This document shows positions 1 to 7,728 of a DNA stretch of 11,128 nucleotides, one piece after another. Made by a program: the position numbers and the translations under genes. Every line of letters begins with the position of its first letter. Position 1 is the first letter of the stretch. This DNA is from Stephanodiscus triporus (lineage: Eukaryota > Bacillariophyta > Thalassiosirophyceae > Thalassiosirales > Thalassiosiraceae), in the NCBI GenBank assembly GCA_036939755.1, contig JALLAZ010001068.1, positions 1 to 11,128 of the forward strand. The letters run 5' to 3'. The notes under the pieces were generated by a model. The model did no database searches. It was not told where the DNA came from and saw only the letters and a program-made list of their open reading frames with translations.

Positions 1-184
1 CCGACACCGCATCTCGCAGGTCGCCGAGCGCGTTGCGTACCCCCCTGACGACTCGACCCCCGCACGCGTCGTCCGTCCACGATGGCAGCTCCAGCATCAT
101 CCCTCCTCCTCCCCCGCCTCCTCCCTCCCATATTGATGAGGAAACAAAGCACTCACCTGCTGCCCCCGAAGCCGTCGCTGTCAT
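1..184 (-). CDS. Hypothetical Gly-rich protein, N-terminal part (runs off left edge)
   Basis: An ATG at 184 (minus strand) opens a frame that stays open to the first base of the window, giving 61 residues. It starts MTATASGAAGECF, has a run of eight glycines at about residues 21-28, and then a well-mixed segment (LPSWTDDACGGRVVRGVR) with strongly GC-rich third codon positions, which supports coding. I do not recognise the protein. The opposite strand is also open here and reads as a Pro/Arg/Ser-rich peptide with an eight-proline run. I take that as the antisense shadow because its composition is less protein-like and it has no ATG. A GTGAGT donor-like site follows GCAGCAG at about residue 9, so an intron beginning there cannot be excluded, although the frame reads through it without a stop. 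Confidence 0.4.
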   Translation of the reverse strand, partial: MTATASGAAGECFVSSSIWEGGGGGGGGMMLELPSWTDDACGGRVVRGVRNALGDLRDAVS

Positions 185-807
185 TTGCTACTACGATGAA
201 TTTTTTTGTGACATCACGTCACGGTATCTTTTTTGGATACCGCTTACATTGAAGTAAAGAGAATTCAACAAGAACAGGAACACGCACGCTTCAAAGCCTC
301 TCTGGATTTGGTTTGATTGCTTCAGCAGCAGCATCCTCCACGTGACTTTGTATTGATCCTGCCTGATCTGTATCCCATTTTTGACTTCTGTTTGCTTGTA
401 TCCCAAACTGTCCTAATGGCAAGCTCCGTCGCGGTCGTTGTCCTCATAACTCGTAGTCATCTGCAAGATCTGTTGATTCAAAATGTTACTTCCAGGGCGG
501 TCGGGACTTAACAGAGTGAGCTGTTGAGTTCTTAACCTACAGCTAAGATGAGTTTTGTTGGCGATGGCTTCCCAGAGGTTTAAGTGTTGGTGGCAATTTA
601 GACAGGAAAGGCTTCCCAAGGGAGGAATTTTCTGAGAAAAATGGTCGGCGCCCCTAACTCTGTCAACATATTTACTGCCCAAAGGCAGTGTACAACGCAC
701 ATGCAAGTGTGACTCGCGCCAAAAAAAATACAAAACCAGCTCTGTTTTCGGGCTTTTCCTCACCCTCATCAGAGCCCCCCTTCCTAGCTGGATCTTGCGA
801 ACTGTAG
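185..807. other. Intergenic stretch, no supported gene
   Basis: The longest frame is a 118-codon minus-strand frame from a true ATG at 769 to 413. It has no recognisable domain or codon bias and I do not call it. The stretch carries one copy (489-505) of a 17-base word repeated exactly at 3299-3315. It probably holds the promoter of the leftward gene at 1-184. Confidence 0.5.
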
Positions 808-1204
808 GAACCTTGTCTTACAGGTACATATTCCACGCAATTCACTCCTCAAATTGATGATCCCTTTGTTGCCAAATTTCTGGCCAATAACCATCCGCTC
901 GACGGCACAAAGTCGGCAGTCCTTTGTGTTTGCGGATTTCAAGAGGGGCTAGGAGTGGGGAAAACTATTGGTATGTTTACTTTACCCCGGCCACAGAGGA
1001 ACTACTATAGTTTCCACAGCGACTGGACTCCAACATCCATCTCGCCAAAAGTGGGTAATTCCATTGCTCATGTCCATCAAACCATGGTACATCCCAAGTG
1101 CTCCCATCAAAATTGCCACAAGCTATCGGTACTATGTTCTAAAACCTTGAAAGAACATACCAAGATAGGTACAATTACGTTTGGTACTGCTCTCATTTAT
1201 AATC
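808..1204 (+). other. Open, protein-like stretch; possible unrecognised exon or relic
   Basis: After an in-frame TAG at 805-807 the plus-strand frame stays open to 1353, overlapping the 3' end of the oppositely oriented TLDc gene from 1205. The part before 1205 has balanced composition, for example YSTQFTPQIDDPFVAKFLA near the start and KVGNSIAHVHQTMVHP later. A pyrimidine-rich TTGTCTTACAG precedes base 823, resembling a splice acceptor, and GTATGT at 971 resembles a donor. No family is recognised and there is no ATG before 955 that would cover the best part. It could be an exon of a plus-strand gene, a decayed gene fragment, or chance. Confidence 0.2.
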
Positions 1205-3277
1205 TTAGATTTTCTCCTCATTCACTCTATCAATGTTACAATCTCCTTCTCTTCCTTGGATCTGTTCTCGGTGTTGATACAGTTTATTCCCGGCCAATCC
1301 CGATTGAAAGTCTTCCAAAAATTGACCCTTGGCACCTTTCATGGCTGTTCTGATCTTTTTCAGAGCATCCTGCCTCTGCCCGTCACGTGCCAACAAAGCT
1401 TCTTCGACGAGCTGTGAGGTTCCTACTCCCCATGCCTCCATTGCTTCTACTTCAAAATGAGACGTCGCGCTGAAATCTTTCAATCCCGACAGTAGTGGTC
1501 CTTTGCCATAGGTCATATCTTCCGGTGCAGCCCGACATGCATCTAAGACTTCGTCAATAAATAGTCTGGGCAATTCACATGTGCCTCCGAAGCCAATTCC
1601 ATGACTCAATCCATCATAACCCTTACTTCGGGCCTCGGAGTTGAAATACATGTAGTTTCGGGATGATTCCAGATTCACAGCTTTATTCATACCAAACGTG
1701 TCCATGCCATCCTCTCCGCCACCTTTGGGGCGATAAATAGCCATGGGATCTGGACCCAGTCGAAAGAGAAAGCAGTCGGAGTCGCCATAAAATTGAGGCG
1801 ATTCCTGAGTCCAGGGAGTAAACGTGTATGCGCCAAAGACTCCACTGATGCAGTTGCCTTCGTCGGACGTATCCTTGCTTCGTATCAAAATGATAGTTGG
1901 ACCACCATATCCTAAAATGGAATGCATCAATCGATTAGATGACAAACCATTCGCTTCGGAGGAAAATAGACGATGCCATCTTCCTGAAGCTAGGGTGAGT
2001 GATGTGCAAGACAGGGCGAATAGGTCGAAAGACGATGATGCTGGTGCTGGGAAAAATGTGCTGGATGGAGAACTGTACATAGAAAGCGAAGTACGATCAA
2101 TCGTGAGGTGCGGAATCCACAAAGGTGTGACGCCAGGGGGGAAGCTTGGATCTTTGTCGTCGTCCAAACCGGCTGGAGAGAAGAATGCGAAGAGGACATG
2201 AAGGAACGTTGGCAAGGCCGACCCCATCATCGGAACCTCCGTTTCTGCCCATTCGAGAAATTCCTCAAGTGAGATTACTGTTTCATATTCACCTGCAACG
2301 CTGTCAGCACCGTTTGTGGCTGTAGAAGAGGGGCAAACAAAGCCAAAATTACCCCCTAATCCTTCCTCATCCTGACGATTTTTTGCAGAGCTTATCAACG
2401 AGTCAACCATTGCCTGCCTATTTTTTGGATCTTCCCGTGGGATGAACTCTTGCACGCTAACTTCCCCTCCGTTCCTGATTTGAGCAGCAACACCTTTCAG
2501 ATATGATGCCGCCAAAGCCAAGCAGTACGCCGTATGGATTATCATAGATGCCTCAGCTTTAGCAGATCTTCCAGGTTGGAATAGAAGATTTGATGCTTCA
2601 ATACTTTCATCGCAAGAACTTGCAATTGCGAATATCTTTGAAAGAGAGGAACGAGATCCTCTTCTACCACACGATGCAGATATTCCATCCAAAAAGCATT
2701 CTAAACTTTGTGATTGTGTTCTATTGTCATAAGATGATTTTTTACCTGATGAAACGTATTCATTTACGGAAGATGCAATTGAATAGTAAGATTCTTCAAA
2801 TGCAGTCATTTCTTCAATGGATGTCAGCGATATTGACGATCGAATGGGATCATAATCTGTCGATTGAAATCCTTTTGAATTGCTTTTCGATTTCAACGAT
2901 AGGCCCAGCGCACATCGTTCAATTCTTGAGGTGAATCCAGCTGGAAAAATATATTTTTCGACATTGGTGATGGCCTCCAGCAATTGGTTAGCTGCATTCA
3001 CCCTACAAGTTAATGGATTTCTCGCTGTATTAGAACTACTGGTGTGACGACTGTAGGGGTTGTAATCACCGTAGACAGCAGACCAAATAGAAAGCAAAGA
3101 TATTATTGAATGCAGTGATGTCGATGCCACCGGTGGCACTGCTGAGGAGCAGAGCCGTTCATGGCACCAACACCATTTACGGAGTTCTGCATCACTCAAC
3201 GGATATCTATCTCCCAACGAGTGAATGTATGCGCGCTCGTTGGCCAGTTGAGTTTCTCTGGAGGAGGAGGCGCCCAT
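1205..3277 (-). CDS. TLDc-domain protein, N-myristoylated, MEAK7-like
   Basis: A single-exon 690-aa protein. The frame can be read from a TTG at 3283, but the first ATG is at 3277 and gives MGASSSRE, a textbook N-myristoylation signal (Gly2, Ser6), which decides the start. Residues about 417-620 form a TLDc domain. Recognisable blocks are GRWHRLFSSEANGLS (432-446), GYGGPTIILI (456-465), GVFGAYTFTPW (479-489), FYGDSDCFLFRLGP (496-509) with PMAIYRP after it, NYMYFNSE (541-548), GIGFGG (560-565) and FEVEAMEAWGVG (608-619). The N-terminal 400 residues are helical and Ser-rich with no confident domain; SLEEFLEWAETEVPMM (337-352) looks EF-hand-like, as precedes TLDc in MEAK7. TLDc proteins bind and regulate the V-ATPase, and MEAK7 acts at the lysosomal membrane in TOR signalling; a vacuolar or endosomal role here is inferred. 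It is divergent from the plastid protein gene at 3592. Confidence 0.88.
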   Translation of the reverse strand: MGASSSRETQLANERAYIHSLGDRYPLSDAELRKWCWCHERLCSSAVPPVASTSLHSIISLLSIWSAVYGDYNPYSRHTSSSNTARNPLTCRVNAANQLLEAITNVEKYIFPAGFTSRIERCALGLSLKSKSNSKGFQSTDYDPIRSSISLTSIEEMTAFEESYYSIASSVNEYVSSGKKSSYDNRTQSQSLECFLDGISASCGRRGSRSSLSKIFAIASSCDESIEASNLLFQPGRSAKAEASMIIHTAYCLALAASYLKGVAAQIRNGGEVSVQEFIPREDPKNRQAMVDSLISSAKNRQDEEGLGGNFGFVCPSSTATNGADSVAGEYETVISLEEFLEWAETEVPMMGSALPTFLHVLFAFFSPAGLDDDKDPSFPPGVTPLWIPHLTIDRTSLSMYSSPSSTFFPAPASSSFDLFALSCTSLTLASGRWHRLFSSEANGLSSNRLMHSILGYGGPTIILIRSKDTSDEGNCISGVFGAYTFTPWTQESPQFYGDSDCFLFRLGPDPMAIYRPKGGGEDGMDTFGMNKAVNLESSRNYMYFNSEARSKGYDGLSHGIGFGGTCELPRLFIDEVLDACRAAPEDMTYGKGPLLSGLKDFSATSHFEVEAMEAWGVGTSQLVEEALLARDGQRQDALKKIRTAMKGAKGQFLEDFQSGLAGNKLYQHREQIQGREGDCNIDRVNEEKI

Positions 3278-3283
3278 GGACAA

Positions 3284-3325
3284 TCGGGCTTGGGATAGCT
3301 TCCAGGGCGGTCGGGCTTGGGATAG
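3284..3325. repeat. 15-bp direct repeat, TCGGGCTTGGGATAG x2
   Basis: Two exact copies at 3284-3298 and 3311-3325 lie 27 bp apart, just upstream of the TLDc start codon. The spacer between them contains most of a 17-base word (3299-3315) that recurs exactly at 489-505. They could be a duplicated promoter element or a local slippage product. Confidence 0.8.
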
Positions 3326-3441
3326 AATTAATTACCGCCGCGCTGGAGGCGAAAATTCGGGCGCCCCCGCCCCCGGGCAGCCGGCGGATCTTTGGATAGC
3401 GCGCGCTGCGTTGATCTTTCGAAACACGTCACTCCTCCAGC

Positions 3442-3456
3442 CACACACACACACAC
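3442..3456. repeat. CA dinucleotide microsatellite
   Basis: Seven and a half CA units lie in the shared upstream region, on the side of the plastid protein gene. Confidence 0.85.
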
Positions 3457-3503
3457 GATAAGAGAGGAGCACTTGGTACCATACGATATTATGGTCAATA
3501 ATA

Positions 3504-3519
3504 TGTATCGTACGATACA
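3504..3519. repeat. 16-bp perfect palindrome TGTATCGTACGATACA
   Basis: The sequence equals its own reverse complement over 16 bases and sits about 72 bp upstream of the plastid protein start codon. It contains TACGATA in both orientations. It could be a site for a dimeric transcription factor or lie in the 5' leader; the sequence alone does not decide. Confidence 0.7.
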
Positions 3520-3591
3520 GCGCCTTCCGCCACGATTTCTTTGCCCCAATTCGAAGACCCAATACGTGTCCTAAAAATTGTCTGATTTAAC

Positions 3592-3993
3592 ATGATGAAG
3601 TCAATAGTGGCAACGCTTCTCTGCCTGACGGCCCGTTCGGCGCTAGGCTTTACATCCGTTCCATTGTCGGTGCCCCCGATGCATCTGGCGTCAGGCAAAA
3701 ATGCACCGCAACACACCATCTCATCGAAGTCCTCTTCCTCCAGCCTATCCATGGTGGACAGCAATGTTCTTATGGGAGGGGGCATCGCCGTCGCCGGTCT
3801 GGTTGCGGGCATAGGACTTGTTTCGTTTGCCGAGGGTATGGGCGAACGTTCCAAGGCGCGTGGCGGTGGGTTGTCCGATGATATGGCCATGAAAATCACT
3901 GGCGAATTGATGGCAGATGTCGAGGTCTCTTCTATTAGCGACTTGTCTAGTTTGACAGAGAAGCTTGAGGCGGCGTTGAAGCAGACGGGATGA
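3592..3993 (+). CDS. Small plastid-targeted single-span membrane protein, function unknown
   Basis: A 133-aa protein starting at the first of two adjacent ATGs. Residues 1-19 are a signal peptide (hydrophobic IVATLLCL core) with cleavage predicted after ALG and Phe at +1 (ALG|FTS). This is the ASAFAP-type junction that directs diatom proteins through the four plastid membranes. Residues 20-53 are Ser-rich with basic residues and almost no acid, as expected of a transit peptide, ending SSLSM before VDSN. A single hydrophobic span follows at about 58-79 (GGGIAVAGLVAGIGLVSF), then a hydrophilic, net-acidic tail of about 50 residues with a helical end. The mature protein would be about 79-80 aa, in the size range of small thylakoid or photosystem accessory subunits, but I cannot assign it to one. 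No intron is seen. The divergent neighbour is the TLDc gene. Confidence 0.8.
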   Translation: MMKSIVATLLCLTARSALGFTSVPLSVPPMHLASGKNAPQHTISSKSSSSSLSMVDSNVLMGGGIAVAGLVAGIGLVSFAEGMGERSKARGGGLSDDMAMKITGELMADVEVSSISDLSSLTEKLEAALKQTG

Positions 3994-4616
3994 TGGATGG
4001 TAAATAATTGGGACACAATGCAGAGAGAGATTGTATGCTTGGGTATTCATCGGATCTTGGAATGGCTGAACTGCTCCTGCTTATTCGACTGCTATTCCAT
4101 GCCTGTTTTTTTGCTACTCTCCTTCTTGCTTGCGGTGAGAAAGTAGTAAGAGGCAATAGGATCTAATAGAGTACGATAGAGCATTTCACTGTGGATGTTT
4201 CACATGGGGAGAGCAAATGAGGAGAGCAGACACACGAAACAATACGCTACAATATTATGCTACCTCACGGAGGATGAATAATATCAGTAATTGACACGGT
4301 AATAAGCTTGGCTTTTGAAATTACTCTATTGAATGTGCGGAGGTCTATCTAATCCTTCGATGATCTCGACATGGTACAATCCATGTAAATGCTCATACAA
4401 AGGCTCAAAGACTCACGTCATCCGAACTTGCTACAATATTGAGAGGTTCATCCGTACATCCCTGCACATCTCCCATCATTACGCGACCTTTCGAACTCCA
4501 CCTCTGCACTCAGATTTATTGAAATTTGCGGCCGGAAAGAAAACCATGGCATGGCTGGACTGCAGGATACCTTAAATCTGCGCAAACAATCATAATCCCG
4601 ATCTCATTCCATACAT
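3994..4616. other. Intergenic region, nothing recognised
   Basis: This is the convergent gap between the plastid protein gene and the minus-strand gene ending at 4617, so it should hold both 3' ends. It is AT-rich around 4230-4340. A plus-strand frame of 80 codons from 4333 has no recognisable features. One TACGATA copy is at 4172-4178. No RNA gene was identified. Confidence 0.55.
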
Positions 4617-5039
4617 TCACCCACTTCCCATCCTATTCTTCTTTTCCGTAACTTCAACGCGAACCAAATTGCGATGTGGCTTGCGAGGCGAGTCTACGTG
4701 GTTCGAGTTCACTGCCTCGAGGAAGAGTCGCCTTTTGATTCTACGCAAATTTCTCGCACTCATTCGTTCTTCGTTCTGCTGGAAGGCAGGATCACATCTG
4801 TCAGCGACGGCAACAGAATGGATTTTCGCAAGGATACTCTTGCGGTGGGGCGTGTGCACTGGTTTACAAGGGAGAGCTACGAATAAGTCGGTGGCGATTT
4901 TCTTTGATGAGACGGGCGTGTGCAATTGTTTCTCCACAGTCACGACGACTCTCTCAGCGGGCTTTTTGGCACGCGTCGTTGTTTCGGCCATTGCCTTATT
5001 TGATACTTCATGTGGCGTAAGGGTGGTGTTGATTGACAT
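4617..5039 (-). CDS. Hypothetical basic protein
   Basis: From the ATG at 5039 this frame encodes 140 aa beginning MSINTTLTPHEV. It is hydrophilic and strongly basic, with a Lys/Arg-rich C-terminal half (RNLRRIKRRLFLEAV, then RKPHRNLVRVEV and EKKNRMGSG). There is no signal peptide, membrane span or known domain; a nuclear or nucleic-acid-associated protein is possible but is only inference from charge. The frame is open further upstream to beyond 5150 without an ATG. A separate ATG at 5218 (ATG GAT AAC) is followed at once by a consensus GTAAGT donor, so the true first exon may be a 9-nt microexon joined into this frame. The opposite strand also has a 163-codon frame, but it is Cys/Ser/Phe-rich and looks like the shadow. 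Confidence 0.45.
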   Translation of the reverse strand: MSINTTLTPHEVSNKAMAETTTRAKKPAERVVVTVEKQLHTPVSSKKIATDLFVALPCKPVHTPHRKSILAKIHSVAVADRCDPAFQQNEERMSARNLRRIKRRLFLEAVNSNHVDSPRKPHRNLVRVEVTEKKNRMGSG

Positions 5040-5111
5040 CGTTGGTGATTCTTGTGTAAGTATTGTGGGATTATCCTCTTGTCGGCTTCCGAGAATTCTA
5101 TTCCAATCTCT

Positions 5112-5209
5112 CTCTGAGAAGCACGTTCGAAGTTCGAAAAAGTGTCGCGGATGTAAGTAGAATCGTGCCAAGACAGGTACTTAGGTTCTCTATCGTATGT
5201 AGTACTTAC
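5112..5209 (-). other. Candidate small intron in the 5' end of the hypothetical gene
   Basis: On the minus strand, ATG-GAT-AAC at 5218-5210 is followed by GTAAGT (5209-5204). A pyrimidine-rich stretch ends in CTTCTCAG and CAGAG (AG pairs ending at 5114 and 5112). Splicing to the second AG would join MDN to RDWNRILGS in the frame of the 4617-5039 gene and give a protein of about 163 aa. The better-looking first AG (CAG) would put it in another frame that stops at 4940. This conflict keeps confidence low. Confidence 0.28.
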
Positions 5210-5218
5210 GTTATCCAT

Positions 5219-6424
5219 GACAGCAAAAACACACACTTGGCAAGATTGGTATGGTATTATTTATGATTAGTATGTCTCAGGCCTCAGCCTCGGCTTCAGA
5301 GCAGAAGCAAAACTCTCTAAATAGGCATAAGAAAGAAGAGCAATGTGACACCTTTGGATCATTGTTTGGGCCGAGCCTTGGCTCACTTTTAAGCATGATA
5401 AACAATCCACCATCATCCAGTATAGTATCATGCCCCATGCACTGGTCCATTATTGTCAATGATTGAGTCCTGAGTCCTTGGGAGTTACGGAGTTACTAGG
5501 AGTCCAAAAAACGGCAAAAAGTTGAACTGGAGCAAAAACAAATGCGCCTGCCAACACCGTCCCTGAGTTCTTTCTTTTGAAAAGGCAGGGGATGCAAATG
5601 TTGAAACTTGAAATGGGAGTCGAGAGCAACCTTTTTAAAAATTTACATTCACTTCCTATAAGCATGCTTATGCTAAGTATGTGATGCAATGGCCCCGAAT
5701 GCATTTTTATTTTCGAGCACTGCCTCTGCCTCCTCCTAGATGTAAAATTCATAAGGATGACAATCGTGATTGATCAATCATTCAATCAATCAGGTGCACA
5801 GAGACCTAACCATCCCATTTAACTCATGCATTCTAATGAGGGATGAGGAGGTCCAATCACTTTCCTGCTAAGTTTTTTCAGGAGAACTTACATCAGAGCA
5901 CAAGTTCTAATCATCCACATCTATCATCTTTGTTGCTGAACATGCTGGTGAGACCGTCTCATAGTTCTTGCCAATGTATTCATCCCTCTCCTTCTGCACC
6001 TCCCCCATCTCATACATCCCAAAAATGATGGAAGCACACCCATTACCCCCCCCCACCCCCTCACCCCTTCTCTCCTCCTCCTGCCTGTGTATCTCTCTGT
6101 TTTTGGATGGTTGTTGCACTTCCCCATCACTTGGCAGCCGTCTTAACCAAGAATCCACAAAATATTTTCATGTCTTTTTTATTTCCTCCATTTGACACCC
6201 CTGAAAAACTAAGAACACCCCCCTGTGCTCTGCTTTTCTACTCTTGGCTCTCGTCGTATGTGCAAAGATGACAGATGTTGCACAAGCACAATTTTTTGTC
6301 ATACCAAAGAAGAAGTTTAGGTAGCACAGAGACAAGGCAAAACAGTTCATTTGCAAAATAATATCGAAGAGATTTAGAAAAACCATGTGGATATGTATAT
6401 ACTCTTGACAGATTTTATTGTTGA
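5219..6424. other. Intergenic region with simple repeats, no supported gene
   Basis: About 1.2 kb lie between the leftward hypothetical gene and the 3' end of the DHHC gene. Short frames exist (71 codons from ATG 5251 on plus; 98 codons ending at 5456 on minus) but show no domain or bias. The region holds an ATCA-type simple repeat around 5768-5792, short repeated GAGTCCT and GAGTTAC words near 5465-5505, pyrimidine-rich DNA at 5980-6130, and a C-run cluster at 6046-6067. Confidence 0.55.
6046..6067 (-). repeat. G-quadruplex candidate (C-run cluster on plus strand)
   Basis: The plus strand has runs of nine, five and four cytosines separated by A and TCA. Read on the minus strand these are G-runs of four, five and nine with loops of 3 and 1. 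The nine-G run can supply two runs, satisfying the usual four-run pattern. It lies about 360 bp downstream of the DHHC stop codon, on that gene's sense strand. Confidence 0.6.
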
Positions 6425-7728
6425 TCATAAGGAAAGCATGTCCTTACTCAATCCACATGGTGAATATACTTTTGTCAGATCAGCCCTCATTTCCTCCCTA
6501 AGTAATCTTTGTGGTGTGCTGTATCCCAAGACTCTATCATGGTCCTCAAATAATGGATCTATTGGGAGAAGCCACGTCCAGTATGCACCAATTCCAAACA
6601 CATCTTTCAGCGGAATAGGATCTTCAATCGCCTCGGCAATTGAATTGTTCGCCTTCTTTTTTAAACGATCAATGGTTCCTATTCCCGTCATCAAACCAAA
6701 CGTCACATTCATTATCATGGACGATGTAAACAGCAATGCCCCAATACTCAACACAGTGACCGCTCTCACAAGCTGCGTTAGAACTCCATTAAAGGTGCAA
6801 TCCTCATCGAGACACATGAAATAATTCCAACCCAGCAGCAATAGAGAAAACACCGAACATGCAAACGTATACACCAAAAATAAAATGAAATGTTTCATAT
6901 TTCCCACCCCCACACAATTATTCATCTTCCCAGAAATCCAAAATGAGTGGATTTTTGTTATACAATAAATCGATAACAAATATTCGTATCACTTACCCAT
7001 GGGCAGTGATGATCCATCCGGCTAATGCATCGGTTGCATATTCGACAATGATGGCTATGAGGGGGTTTGAACGTCTGGCACTGGCTGCACATGCTCAGGG
7101 GTTGATCGGGTGTTCCCATCTCACGCCTCATTTGTTCATTCGGTACGGCCGCTTGCGGAACACTGCCTGGGTCTGTAAAGGTCGTTTTGGCATGGGAAGC
7201 CAAGGCTAGGACACAGATCATCACGTAGGCTTCGGATAGGAAGGGAGGCACGCCACCGAACTGTGCAAGGGCAGTAAATGTCCATGCTGAGTAGCCCAGC
7301 AATAGCCATACTAGAGCGGCCATAATGGTGCCTGCTTGATCCGATGTATTCATCCATATTCCATTTTCTTCTCCAGTGCCAAAATCGCACGAAAATGGTT
7401 GATCGTTGAAGTTGTCGCGGTAGAAAGGTTGATTAGGCCCTTCCGTTAAATGGGACGTGGATGAAAAAAAGGAGGCGGGGACACAGACGGAAGATCGCTG
7501 GCTTGGAGTGTTCAGTGTCGATGTGCTATGTGAAGTGGATTTTTTCTTAAGGTCAGAATCATATGAATTGGGACTATATCCCACTTGTTGTGCATGCTGC
7601 GTTGGAATGGATGAATATGAGTACTGTTGGCCACTGCCGCTGGCGGCGCGACGCTGCCGAGCTCCGGAGTCGGAAGGATTGTAGGTAAAATTACCGTTAT
7701 TTTCGATGTCATCATCGCCACGCATCAT
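6425..7728 (-). CDS. DHHC-type protein S-acyltransferase (palmitoyltransferase), two exons
   Basis: Exon 1 is 7728-6997 and exon 2 is 6925-6425, giving 410 aa from a true ATG (followed by a second ATG). The enzyme transfers palmitate to cysteines of cytosolic-face proteins. Order of parts: Ser-rich cytosolic N-terminus (1-130); spans at about 133-155 and 160-180; DPG (186-188); Cys-rich zinc domain from CSQC (214-217) through HCRICNRC (227-234) to DHHC (239-242) with catalytic Cys242; NNCVG after the splice junction; spans at about 255-277 and 296-322; then the C-terminal cytosolic region with [13 protein letters not shown] (354-366). Four spans with the active-site loop between 2 and 3 is the family norm. 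The usual TTxE motif is replaced by GTID (327-330). Exon 1 alone would end prematurely 12 codons into the intron. The target proteins and the membrane are not shown by the sequence. Confidence 0.93.
6926..6996 (-). other. 71-nt spliceosomal intron in the DHHC gene
   Basis: The donor is TGG|GTAAGT (G at 6996) and the acceptor is GGGAAG|ATG (G at 6926). Removing it joins DHHCPW to MNNCVGVGN, restoring the near-invariant family motif in frame. It is a phase 0 intron, AT-rich, and contains an in-frame stop, so retention would truncate the enzyme right after the catalytic motif. Confidence 0.9.

Larger units (their letters stand above)
3278..3591. promoter_or_regulatory. Divergent promoter region between TLDc gene and plastid protein gene
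   Basis: Only 314 bp separate the two divergent start codons, so both promoters and both 5' leaders must lie here. The TLDc-proximal side is GC-rich and holds a direct repeat; the other side is AT-rich with a CA microsatellite (3442-3456), an ATATTAT/ATAATAT hairpin (3486-3492 / 3498-3504, loop of 5) and a 16-bp palindrome. No TATA box could be assigned with confidence. Confidence 0.6.

Noticed and set aside
33..257. Plus-strand Pro-rich frame with eight prolines
   Set aside because: It starts only from TTG within the window and is the antisense of a better minus-strand frame with an ATG.
413..769. 118-codon minus-strand frame from a true ATG
   Set aside because: No domain, no codon bias and no neighbours suggesting a gene; it contains a dispersed repeat word.
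930..975. P-loop-like GLGVGKT in the 808-1353 frame
   Set aside because: The spacing does not fit the G-x4-GK[ST] consensus and no other NTPase motif follows.
1824..2201. 125-codon plus-strand frame
   Set aside because: It lies inside and antisense to the TLDc gene.
4333..4575. 80-codon plus-strand frame
   Set aside because: Short, with random-looking composition in a convergent intergenic gap.
4690..4725. tRNA-like GGTTCGAG word
   Set aside because: No matching acceptor, D or anticodon stems could be folded around it.
4669..5160. 163-codon plus-strand frame
   Set aside because: It is Cys/Ser/Phe-rich with no recognisable domain; the minus strand has the more protein-like basic sequence. 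Not fully excluded.
5251..5466. 71-codon plus-strand frame
   Set aside because: Short, low-complexity Ser/Ala start, and no supporting signal.
6387..6824. 145-codon plus-strand frame
   Set aside because: Antisense shadow of DHHC exon 2.
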